Assembly (NCBI GenBank): GCA_009760855.2
Contig: WPIO01000034.1
Span: 235,001-265,000, forward strand
Direction of reading: 5' to 3'
Source of the DNA: Cristatella mucedo
Taxonomy: Eukaryota; Bryozoa; Phylactolaemata; Cristatellidae
Length of the DNA: 30,000 bases
The notes below the pieces were generated by a model that was given only the letters and a program-made list of their open reading frames with translations, was not told the DNA's origin and made no database searches. Of the stretch, positions 21,894 to 30,000 are shown piece after piece. The translations under genes and the position numbers were made by a program. Each line of letters opens with the position of its first letter. Position 1 is the stretch's first letter.

Positions 21894-22430
21894 CATCCAA
21901 TTAAAATCAGGCACGCTCTGTGAAAGCTTCTCGTCGTAAGGGCCAGAGCCACTGGCATTGCTTAAGCATCGGAAGGAAGAAAGCATGCAGCCACAGCAGC
22001 AGCAAACGCTTAGCCACGACTAATAGATAATCTCATTATCGACTATCGACTGCCCAACGCTCACTCCTGGAAAACGGTTGTCAAGACTGTTCACTGAATA
22101 AGGTAGACACGAACGAGCAAGGTTTGTTTGATAAATGAAGCGGCGATCAGGTCTTGTAACGTCTGATAGACAGGAATGTATACTAGTGCGCACCGTCTGT
22201 TTGCCTATCTGTCTCAGGAAGCTGCCAGCTACTAGTGGAATGAAGAAGGTACACACTGACTAAAGAGACTCCAATCTAGATAAAGGCTCAGTGTACACAA
22301 AGGGCGTGTAGAGGCGCTGAAGCGCTCTCAAGTTATAATCTGGATGAAGGGGCGGTTGGCCACCATTTGGCCGTCCTACACCCTTTCCCATGCAGAGCCC
22401 TTCCACCGTAACTCTTGTCTTGGAAGAACT

Positions 22431-22854
22431 ATGCCTCTCACAAAGCGATCGTCGTTAAGAAGAGGAGCAGATTGTGGGATTTTGCACACTGTATGAGCAA
22501 TTAGGTTTAAATAGGCAAGCTGGCGCAGTCCGCTAGAGAGACGTGACGGCCAGTGCCAGTGCCTGAATTCGACCCAGGGGAGAGTGCTCTCATTTAACGA
22601 CCAAACCGTAGGCTCGAACCCAACTGCATATATTAAAGTCCCCTCAAGTGTATTATTATCATTATTATTAATTCCGTGTCTGCTTTGTGAAGTTAAAAAT
22701 CATAAGACCAACCTAATAACTATCAGGAAGTCTAGTGTCTCCCGAAATTTGAAAGATCTTACACTCATGAAATAAGCAGCTACCTAGCTCATACAGTGTG
22801 CAAAATCTCACAATCTGCTCCTCTTCTTAACGATGACCGCTTTGCGAGAGGCAT
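22431..22854. repeat. Long inverted repeat (69-bp arms) with about 290-bp loop
   Basis: Arm 22431-22499 (ATGCCTCTCACAAAGCG to CACACTGTATGAGC) is the reverse complement of 22787-22854 with about four mismatches. The loop (22500-22786) contains a tRNA-SINE-like sequence. The right arm joins directly to a minus-strand L2 fragment inside its 3' hairpin. This is a foldback or MITE-like structure, or an inverted duplication formed at a break. No target-site duplication was identified. Confidence 0.85.
22508..22672 (+). mobile_element. Degenerate tRNA-SINE-like element
   Basis: An A-box-like TGGCGCAGTCCG (22520-22531) is followed by a B-box-like AATTCGACCC (about 22566) and a second, better B-box GGCTCGAACCC (22611-22621), then CATAT, then CCCTCAAGTGTATTATTATC and an ATT-rich end. 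The second B-box to tail order and the GCATAT just after it parallel the SINE at 12310-12460, whose minus strand reads GGCTCGAGCCCGGAGGCATA. The hairpin part of the tail is largely lost. The two B-boxes may reflect a dimeric head. Confidence 0.55.
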
Positions 22855-22857
22855 AAC

Positions 22858-23236
22858 TCTCTTTCTAGGCATCTGAAATTTGCTGCAAAGGAAACACGAT
22901 CAAACTATTAGTGGTAGCATGCTCAATAAATAATGAGAATAGAATGGTTAGGGGTGACATTCACAGTCAGCATGCAAATATGGTTAGTGGCAGCATGCAC
23001 GGTGTCAGTACGTATAAGCACTTAAAGTTCGAATCGCAGGGGCCCACTAAATGCTGTGATAAATTGATGCGTTTTAAGTTTCTCTTTAAATGTGGTCAAG
23101 TCAGGATATGTCGGGACGCAAGTCAGAAGTGAGTTCCAGGCTTTGGAAGCATTCAAACTAAAGGCACGGTCTCCAAACAATTTGAGGTTTGTACGAGGTA
23201 TAGGTAAACAATTAGATTTCAAAAAGTGAATTGAGT
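22858..23236 (-). mobile_element. L2 RT C-terminus and 3' UTR, tail lost
   Basis: Minus-strand open frame 23022-23243 encodes LPIPRTNLKLFGDRAFSLNA, KAWNSLLTCVPTYPDLTTFK and EKLKTHQ, the extreme C-terminus of the L2 RT, with close matches to the copy at 7526-7939. The 3' UTR runs to the hairpin at about 22858, where the sequence breaks off into the right arm of the inverted repeat. The 5' part is missing beyond about 23236. Confidence 0.9.
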
Positions 23237-23904
23237 TAATCAAATGACATCGCTAGAGGGAGAGGATGGATTTGGAAAATAAGGAAGCATAGCTCCACGC
23301 CTCGAGGTACCCTATCCTTTGTGGGCTCCCTGTATGGCATATGCATATTGGCATCTGCACTTGCCGAGTTTCAGCGCCTACACTAAGTTAGCACCCACTG
23401 TCAGCCACACCTTGACGTGTGTACACGAGCTAAAGAAGGACCTGGTGGTCAATAGTGTCAAATGCTGCGACACGTCCTGTAGTACTGCCACAGATGCCCT
23501 AGCCTTATCTCAGTTTTTCAGAAGTTTATCTGAACTCTGAACTGGAGAAGTTCAGATTTCATGGCTAGCTCGAAATTCAAGTTGGATACGGAGAGCCTCT
23601 CGCCTTGAGCCTCCTCTGCAGCGAGGTGACGTCAGCCCTAAATGGATAAAGTCCCTTTTCTTATCTACCGGCTGCTGTTTTGACCTGCAGTACAGACTCG
23701 TGGGCCTCACAAACGTCAGGGCCAGGGCATGGTGCGAAGACAGCGTGCAAAGCCCAGGATGGATCGGTTATGCCACGCATCAGGCGTCCTCCCAGCTGCA
23801 CGCCTGCTTGCACGTCTGACGAGATAAACGAGCCTGCTAGACAACCGAGAATTGTCATCACTACATCTTAACCATTCATCACTCATCGCATTTCATCTTT
23901 GAAA

Positions 23905-23922
23905 CCGACCGACCGACCGACC
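23905..23922. repeat. (GACC)n tetranucleotide repeat
   Basis: CCGACCGACCGACCGACC, about 4.5 units. Simple slippage repeat within the symporter intron. Confidence 0.95.
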
Positions 23923-24312
23923 ATTCCCGTGTGTCGGATGCTTTCTCTTCTTTAGCGGGCCGATTTCCTTGCTATTATTCGATTCCTATGTTCCTCGTGC
24001 TAAGATTCGAAGATGCGCGATATGCTCCAATGCTCCAATTAATGTTGGTATTACTATCGCCGTTATTAAAATCTAGGTCAGCAACCTGGGGAACTCTTAA
24101 CTGATAGGCAATTGTATTAAACTCTACCGTAGTAAACTTCTGGATTTTATGGAATCTTATACCATCCAAGTTATCCTAAAATACAAGTTTGTGTGCGTGC
24201 TCAATCTAATTAATGATCAATGCATGTAAGAAACCTAGGCAATAAATTGTATTCTAAAGATTGCATAGCCACTTGATACTTATAGAGAAAAAACCTGCCC
24301 GATGTATCTTAC

Positions 24313-24380
24313 CTGTAGTACACCTCCGAGCTGCTCTGCCGCAAATGTCAGTGCAACCGATACGATACCGTAGACAACGG
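24313..24380 (-). CDS. SLC5-family Na+/solute symporter, upstream internal exon (68 bp)
   Basis: Bounded on the minus strand by a polypyrimidine-AG acceptor (TTTTTCTTCGTTCAG) and a donor GTAAGAT. The first two bases complete a codon from the previous exon; the rest encodes VVYGIVSVALTFAAEQLGGVLQ-type sequence, 22 residues ending in phase 0. This is the membrane helix and loop just before the AALSLFGM block in SLC5A8-type transporters, so it splices directly to 20777. The short length and matching phase make the pair convincing. The preceding exon (the family's SSxxNSLATVTxED region) was not found between here and the right edge, where L2 sequence dominates. Confidence 0.85.
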
Positions 24381-24399
24381 CTGAACGAAGAAAAATGGC

Positions 24400-25170
24400 A
24401 ATGATTTAAGCGCAAATACATGACATGCTATCGGGAGCAATGAGGAAAGATGCACTTGGACAGCTCCTTCTGCAGCAGTCCCGCCATCACTCCGAAAGCC
24501 AGAAGCTCGTGCCTTCTTGCTTGCACCTGATGCGGCGTACGGGACGGTTATTTATGGTCAGCACTATTGTCCTGGAGAACAGTTCTTGCTGGAGTCATTG
24601 AGCGGCGGCTGCTGCTGCTGCTGCTGCTGCGGCTTCTGCTCGTCACTTTCAGCGACTGTCAGCTGCACCCGAGGAGGCCACGCCAGCACTTCCCTTGTGG
24701 ATACGCAAGCGCCCCCTCGCGACTGATTCACCACTCTCCTCCCGCGTCCCGACGAACTGCGTCTACCGCCAGCTATAGGTGACGCTTCTTCAGTACACAG
24801 CCGGAGATCAGCGCAGGCATCAAAGCCCTAAGGACGACGTTTCAGTTGAAAGTGTCACAGGCGGCAGTGCAATTATCCTGAAGCACCACAAGCGTCGCGT
24901 GACAGCGCAGAACCTAGTGCGCGAGGGAGTAGCCGCGGCTTGATTAAAGAGGCTCAATCTAAGCTGTGTGCGGCGCGGCGCAAGGTCTCGGCCACGTTCT
25001 CGCATTTCATTCGGATAGGCTCTTTGGTCTCTCTTCAGAATGGCGGTTTTAATTTTTACTTTTGTTGGCACCTAAATACACGCCACGAAAGGAAACGTTT
25101 TTCGTCAGACTAAAGACATAACTCGCACCCCCACGGTGGCATGCAACGAGGTACCCAAAGCGGGACCACT
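24400..25170. other. CpG-containing spacer with a (CTG)n run
   Basis: 24608-24630 is a seven- to eight-unit CTG/CAG repeat. CpG frequency rises by eye from about 24500. Frames of 69-83 codons on both strands show no motif; the poly-Cys or poly-Leu parts are readings of the CTG run. Confidence 0.55.
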
Positions 25171-25180
25171 GTAGCGACTC

Positions 25181-25220
25181 TATAAATGCAACCGCCACGC
25201 TGTGAAATTGCGTCAGTTTA
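25181..25220 (+). promoter_or_regulatory. Candidate RNA polymerase II core promoter (TATA + TCAGTT initiator)
   Basis: TATAAATG at 25181 is followed by TCAGTT at 25213-25218, with the initiator A at 25215, 34 bp after the start of the TATA box, close to the usual distance. TCAGTY is the arthropod-type initiator. Just downstream, GCAGCCATTTTC (25265-25276) reads GAAAATGGCTGC in reverse, a YY1-like site often found near transcription starts. The following 800 bp is CpG-rich. The gene it would serve is not visible; the first ATG downstream in fair context (25469) opens only a 12-codon frame ending at the (CG)n run. Confidence 0.45.
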
Positions 25221-26110
25221 ATCTGACAATTGACCTTGGCTGATAAGGCTTTATCTCCTCTTGGGCAGCCATTTTCTTTCTCGCTCCAACGAAGCTGAGT
25301 GCGGTCGCTTGCTACGGAACGGCAGAGTGCAGCTGCCGACCGAGTAGAGTGGCGGTCAGTACTGCCTACAGAGCGGCAGTCTCACCAAGATCAAGGACAA
25401 CCCTCGACTCGCCGCCCACCGCCGGCGGCGGCCGCGGACTATTTCAGGAGAGCAGCGGCGGCGCCTATGGAAGCGCTGTACTCGTCGGCGCGCGCGCGCG
25501 CGTGAAGTGAAGTCGAGTGGCCAGAGTCCGCAACGTGTCCTTCACTCGTCGCGCGGCCTATTCGTCAGGCTGTCAAACCTAGGGCGCTGAGCCGCTCAGC
25601 GCCCAGGCGCACCAAGCCGGAGCTCGAGAGAGTCGATGGCGTGCACTGCTCAGAACAAGCGGTCGATTCGTGCGGTTCGCTGGTAGCTTCAAATTTGGCT
25701 ACGGTTAATTTGTCGACGAGTCGGCGGTTGCCCTAGACAGTCAATCGCGAACCGCGAAGCCAGAGATACTAAAGTAGAAAAAAGCTCTACGGCCGGCCGC
25801 GGCTTGATCTGCGAGAGCTCCACCCGAGGCCTTGCGCCCTTCTCCCGAGCCCTTGGCGAGACGATGCCATGACTACTCAAGGAAACGTCACTCCAATCGG
25901 GCTCCTGTGCTTTAAATGTGAATGCATTTGCTCGGGGTGTATTCAATCGCAATGAGCTAGCTTGATTAGTGACAGTATTTCATCTACTTTTTGAAAGAAA
26001 CGAGCGAAGGCGACGTATAGACAACTCCGGCGCATCCGTGAGACAGATCTGGCGATACTTAACGCAGATGCAAGCGTAACATTTTCCTCTGCGTTCTCCT
26101 CACTGCCGAC
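25221..26110. other. CpG-rich region downstream of the candidate promoter
   Basis: Dense CpG and GC-rich sequence, including a (CG)n run at 25489-25502. It resembles a CpG-island-like 5' region (untranslated leader or first intron). No splice-donor/acceptor pair or coding exon could be fixed. An 87-codon minus frame (25689-25952) has no recognised motif. Confidence 0.4.
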
Positions 26111-26286
26111 TTTCTAGCACTTGGTTATCCACCACGCTGACCGGGGGCTCATACCTGCGGGAAGGAAAATGAGACCCTGCGATTTCAAGTTAACTAGTCG
26201 TAACAAAGACGGATGCAAATATAAATAAGAGACGCATACTGTATACAGTACCTCTGAGCGTGACTTGCCTTGGGTATAGCAGACTG

Positions 26287-26488
26287 AACAGCCGCAGGTA
26301 TCGATAAGATAAAATTAATATAAATAATATATTTTAATAATTATAATATGATATTAATTAATATTAATATTATATATATATATATATATAATAGTATATA
26401 ATATATTAATATTATTATTATAATATTATAAATAAATATGTTATAATATAATATATTTACCGATAGATAAACAACCGCAGGGATCGAT
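26287..26488. repeat. AT-rich block flanked by 19-bp direct repeats
   Basis: AACAGCCGCAGGTATCGAT (26287-26305) and AACAACCGCAGGGATCGAT (26470-26488) match at 17 of 19 positions and bracket about 165 bp of almost pure A/T with TA, TAAT and TATTA runs (26306-26459). It could be an AT-rich insertion with a long target-site duplication, or a tandem duplication later filled by AT expansion. Confidence 0.8.
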
Positions 26489-27213
26489 TTGTCGGCAAGT
26501 AATGAAAAGTTGGACATCGCCAAAATGGCCTACCTCTCAAAATAAGCCAATGCCAATGCCTGCTCGTACAGCGAGCCTCCGGGGAACAGCGAGCTCGGGA
26601 AACCGGCGAAATCGGCGTAATGCCAGAGTCAGCGAGTCATCTTCGAGTTATGATGAGCATACAAATATTTGTTGGGAAAATATTGCTGAACACGAACTTT
26701 GTCAACCTTATACATTGCTCGGCCATCCAATTTACGTTTAATGCCCTGCCAACCACTCTTTCTTTTACTGGGTCGCTCGCCGTGGCTCAGCATGAAGTAA
26801 AAAGTAGACGACTCTGCCTTCGCAGAGTAGTTTTTGCAAATCCGCCGGCGCCCCGTCTTCCGCCTGACTGCTTCATGCTGCTTAGCATGCAGACTACCTT
26901 ACTGGAGTCACGCAGTAGTTGAAGCACCAGCAAACGCACCAAACTCTGGGCCTGATGTCGCACTAGACCGAAAAATGCCAAGCACGAGCCCCGCAGCCCC
27001 GCATTCCTGACGATCGCCCTCCCCCCCCCCGACGCAACATAAATCCTTTCAAATCTCGCTAGTTAACGTCAACTCACAGTAAACGAAGGAACTACTCGCT
27101 TACTACTGCTGGGTTTTTCGGGAGAAGCTACCTGTGCGTTTCTGCTGACTGAGACACGGACGACGACGCTCAGCTCCCAGGGGCTGCGTATCTGAGGCTG
27201 CACCCACTCTGGC
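26489..27213. other. Unassigned spacer
   Basis: No gene is recognised. A C-run of ten (27021-27030, preceded by CCCT) is present. Frames of 64-100 codons overlap on both strands without motifs. Confidence 0.45.
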
Positions 27214-29210
27214 TTCCATCATTTCAGTCGATGCGATATGGAAAGGCTTGCAGTGGGATTACTGCCGTTATTCGTGAATCACTCGGTCACAAGACCTGCA
27301 GCTATTCACGTGGGCCATCGTTCGAATCAGTTGCCAAAGACTCCCATCAAAGACTCTGGCCCTCATAGTTGTCATTTACCGACCCTGTTCCTGCTGTCTA
27401 ACTTTATTTATCAAGGCGTTTGCTGAGAGTTCCTCACTAAAATATTCGTGCGTGACAGGCCTTTAGTGATTGCTGGAGACTTTAACCTTCTTGTTGACGA
27501 CCATTGCAACAGCCGGTTATACTCACTGTTTGACAGCCGGTAGAACTTCCGGTTTTTCCAATGCGCTAGTCCCACGATTCCTATCGTTTGCTAATGTTCT
27601 GGATCTCTGATCACCAAGGGTGCCTACTCCACTAATACTTTCGCGCTCCTGCTGACCATCTCAGATAATTGCTCAATCTCTTTTATGCTGCTCCTGTTAC
27701 ATCATATGCACAGGGTAGTTAAGAGTCGGTTGAGGGACCCAAGATAAAAACTATCGATACAAAGCAATGTTTTGAAGTGTGCTTGCTACGCTAGTCTCCG
27801 TGATCTGCAACCAGAAACTAGCAGAAACCCTCGATGCCCTCATAGATGCAGTAATCTAAAAACTTTCCAAAATAGTAAGTAGGATATCGTAGCTCTCGAT
27901 GACTATGCGTCCCGTCTGCACCCCCATTCTCTCCATATTAGAGTAGCAGATATTCCTTTTAAATATACCAAGAATTCAAAAGGATGCATCTTGTAAAGTG
28001 AATTCTTGAACGCCGCTTTAAAAAGTCGAGGTCTGATTACCATCGAGTCAGTTTAAATTAATTCCTCCGAGTCTACACCCGGAAGCCTAGAAAATCTAGC
28101 ACTTCTTTTCTCGGACGCAATCTTAATTCTTATAGTCATAACAGCACGCAATTTACTTGTAAGTCAATCATTTGCTTGCTAACACTGAGGATTATCACTC
28201 CCCTGATAGTAACGGTTCTTCCAGTGAGTTTTCTGCCTTCTTCGTTAAAAGAGTTCACCTATTTGTGCCTCCACAAGCAACATCCGACTTCAGAAAGTGT
28301 TAACTTCGAGCCGTGAGCTCACTTATCACATTTTTGAGGTTTTGTTTTACGAAATTTGTTTACTTTAATAAAGTCTATTAAAAAGAGCTTCTCTTATGAA
28401 GACCTTATATTCTCTCTTCCTCTCTAGTCTTTACTAGCGAATAATCTCAGTCCAACCATAAGTCGGGTTTCTTAATGCCTCTACGTATAAATGGTTTTTT
28501 CCAAATTCTTTAAAATCATCTGCTGTTCTCAAAATACTTAAAAAACCTACAATATATTCATTGCTCTTAGCAATCAAGTCTGGATCCTTTTTTGGACAAG
28601 TATTTCGGAAATATTATTTCTAAGCACCATGTAAAACGCATTGATAAGAGTTTATTTTCCACCCAGATTGCAATCGAGATTAAAACTAGACAGCCCTACT
28701 GAAACTGCTCTCCTGAATGTGACTAATTTCATCGCAAGCAGCAACAACGATGGTAATGCCACTGCCAAGCTATGCTTGAACAATAAGCTACAATCGCCAA
28801 TTTTTATAAATCTGTCTTACTTGAACGATTGTGAACAATGACCAGTCTGGTAAACAAGGCACTGAATGGCTCAAATCTTTCTTGCCCCATATAGTTCAAT
28901 CTACTTGGTCGGCAGGTCACGTCTCATCCTCCAGACCAGTCAAATGCGAATTTCAACAGGGGTTCGTCCTCGGTCCTTTGCTGCTTTCTATTTAAACTGA
29001 CTCTCGGGGAAACGGATTCAGTTTCAATTGATTGGCAGTTACTTAAATGCTTCCGTTTTGATGAGACTTCCTTAAAGAGCCGTAAAGGCCTCTGCAGCTC
29101 GTCATGAATATGGCTGCGAAGCAAGGCTGATCGAAAAAACTCCGACAGGTTCTACCATTTGTTTCCTTTGCTGATGAAATCATCGCAAATTGCTGTCAGT
29201 TTGATGTAAA
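27214..29210 (+). mobile_element. L2-clade LINE: endonuclease through RT motif B, pseudogenic
   Basis: Starts at the RCDR-like block of the AP endonuclease (27225-27275, ending in an IRESLGHKT equivalent). VIAGDFNLLVDDHCNS follows at 27466-27510 and TISDNCSISF near 27660. After a degenerate linker the RT begins: SGVFPKSLK-like MVFSKFFK near 28490, ISKHHVKRIDKS near 28610-28650, FPPRLQS..PTETALLNVTN (28659-28727), SSNNDGNATA, WLKSFLPHIVQS near 28870, and QQGFVLGPLL (28954-28983), the equivalent of the PQGSVLGPLL motif. Many stops and frameshifts. A FADEI block near 29170 may be the decayed YADD catalytic motif. The 5' end is missing before the endonuclease. Confidence 0.85.
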
Positions 29211-29221
29211 ACTGACAGCAA
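29190..29221. other. Perfect 13-bp stem hairpin
   Basis: TTGCTGTCAGTTT (29190-29202) and AAACTGACAGCAA (29209-29221) are exact reverse complements around the loop GATGTA. Located at the end of the first right-hand L2 segment, just before the next one begins. Too short for a microRNA precursor by itself. Confidence 0.85.
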
Positions 29222-29329
29222 CACCGACCCATCAGGCCCGCTTTTGCCTCGCTCCTTCGTTGCAGCTCCAGCTTCTCTCAGCTTCTTCCTCGCGTCACGT
29301 CTCTAGCAACGATGGATTTGGTGTTCCAC

Positions 29330-30000
29330 TATTATACTTGAAGACTGCTGGAAACAGAAACTGCTGGTTTTATATTTTAACGACCTTCTCAGGACTTCAG
29401 AGTTAGGTTCAAAGTCTTGCTGCATTTTTGATCCATCTTTCGGCAGCGCTTGATGCTATCCGTCACCAAGTTCTCCTCGGGCGCCTTCCATCTCTCCTGG
29501 GCTTGGCTGGCAGTGTGCTGCGACGGTTTAGTTCCTATCTCAGTTGGAGACGCCAGAGTGAATGAGATATGAATGGTCAAGGATCAGCCGAGGAATCACT
29601 AAAGTATGGGGTACTTCCAAGTATATGTTTGTTCTGTTTTTTTTCAAAATATATGCCCCATCTCTTGCCAATCTGATCATTGATCCCAATATAGGCATAC
29701 ACTTCTATTAAAATGGTACATTGCTGCACGTATGCTTTGATATCTTTCAACCCTAAATCAAGTCAAATTGTCTCAACTTCTTCTCTGCACGTACAGCTGA
29801 CATCTGCACATTTACGGTAGCCAACTCTTAAAATTTGAATGATGATTGAACCAACCTTACTAGTTATGAGAAAACCCAGTGGGATGCAGAATTTGGTATT
29901 ATCAATGCTCAAACTCTTCTCTCAGCACAGCTCTAGCAATCTTTTCACTAAATCTAGGTATCCTGTGCCCACGTGACCTTTCACTAGACGACTAAATATG
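29330..30000 (+). mobile_element. Second L2-clade LINE segment, RT domain, continues past the edge
   Basis: Restarts the RT at an earlier point than the preceding copy reached: a TETA-like block near 29350, NDLLRTSELGSKS, then LSAALDAIRHQVLLGRLPSL (about 29434-29494; RT motif A, LSAAFDTIDH in intact relatives) and RRFSSYLSWRRQSE. A decayed motif B follows near 29610 (YGVLP), then NLGILCPRDLSLDD (29951-29992), the block just before the C-terminal region. As RT motif A appears after motif B of the previous copy, this is a separate insertion. Its wording suggests a different L2 subfamily. Confidence 0.8.

Larger units (their letters stand above)
20778..24312 (-). other. Intron of the SLC5-like gene
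   Basis: Minus-strand donor GTAAGAT at 24312 and acceptor CTTACAG ending at 20778, phase 0. The flanking exons join as ..[15 protein letters not shown].., contiguous in SLC5 proteins, so nothing coding for this gene should lie between them. The 3.5-kb intron contains an L2 3' end (20963-21187), a 69-bp inverted repeat enclosing a SINE-like sequence (22431-22854), an L2 fragment (22858-23236), a (GACC)n run (23905-23922) and a hairpin at 21872-21893. The part from 23580 to 23870 is GC-rich and has a plus-strand acceptor-like tract (TTTTGACCTGCAG at about 23690) but no recognised exon. Confidence 0.85.

Noticed and set aside
23680-23871. Possible plus-strand exon after TTTTGACCTGCAG
   Set aside because: The acceptor is attractive, but none of the three frames gives a recognisable protein and no donor was fixed.
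23905-23922. Possible CRISPR-like or direct-repeat array from the GACC run
   Set aside because: It is a simple tetranucleotide repeat without spacers; the window is eukaryotic.
26787-26981. Possible upstream exon of the SLC5-like gene on the minus strand
   Set aside because: The frame does not resemble any SLC5 segment and lacks matching splice phases.

Overview
The window is eukaryotic, most likely from the nuclear genome of an invertebrate animal. It has spliced exons with consensus GT/AG sites, no bacterial gene organisation, abundant L2-clade non-LTR retrotransposon debris, tRNA-derived SINEs, a hAT transposase relic, a satellite-like array and many microsatellites. I cannot name the species. 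One candidate promoter carries an arthropod-style TCAGTT initiator, but that alone does not place the organism.

Layout. 1-2330 (with a last trace to about 2500) is an old, degenerate tandem array of about 14 units of roughly 170-175 bp, built on a 10-bp sub-repeat of the type GTGGATTGNG. 2500-5400 holds no recognisable gene; 3170-3600 is richer in G, C and CpG. 5416-6222 and 7299-8812 are minus-strand L2 copies, the second combining an endonuclease segment with an RT C-terminal segment and abutting a plus-strand L2 3' end at 8818-8952. 8950-11950 is mostly unique sequence with two weak TATA-type promoter candidates and a 130-bp pure (TC)n run. 11964-12966 holds an L2 3' tail and a longer L2 fragment split by a nested tRNA-SINE. 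14990-15422 is an inverted pair of L2 pieces. 15520-16408 is a decayed hAT (DUF4371/ZMYM1-like) transposase. 17375-17870, 18808-18908 and 20963-21187 are further L2 pieces.

The only convincing host gene is on the minus strand: two exons (24313-24380 and 20437-20777) of a sodium:solute symporter of the SLC5A8/SLC5A12/SLC5A5/SLC5A6 type. They are joined by a 3.5-kb intron that has collected an L2 3' end, a long inverted repeat with a SINE-like sequence in its loop, and another L2 fragment. The other exons are not visible here and probably lie outside both ends of the visible pair. From 24500 to 26100 the DNA is CpG-rich and contains a TATA box plus TCAGTT initiator on the plus strand, a good candidate promoter for a gene I cannot otherwise see. 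From 27214 to the right edge there are two successive plus-strand L2 RT segments, both full of stops.

How parts relate: the L2 copies share a conserved 3' end (a GCGCC..GGCGC hairpin followed by an ATT-rich simple repeat). The SINE at 12310-12460 ends in the same structure, so it was most likely mobilised by the L2 machinery. Every transposon open frame I could follow is broken. Nothing here is a clear new molecular system; the most notable items are the SINE/L2 tail partnership, the satellite with 10-bp substructure, the foldback-SINE structure in the intron, and the candidate promoter.
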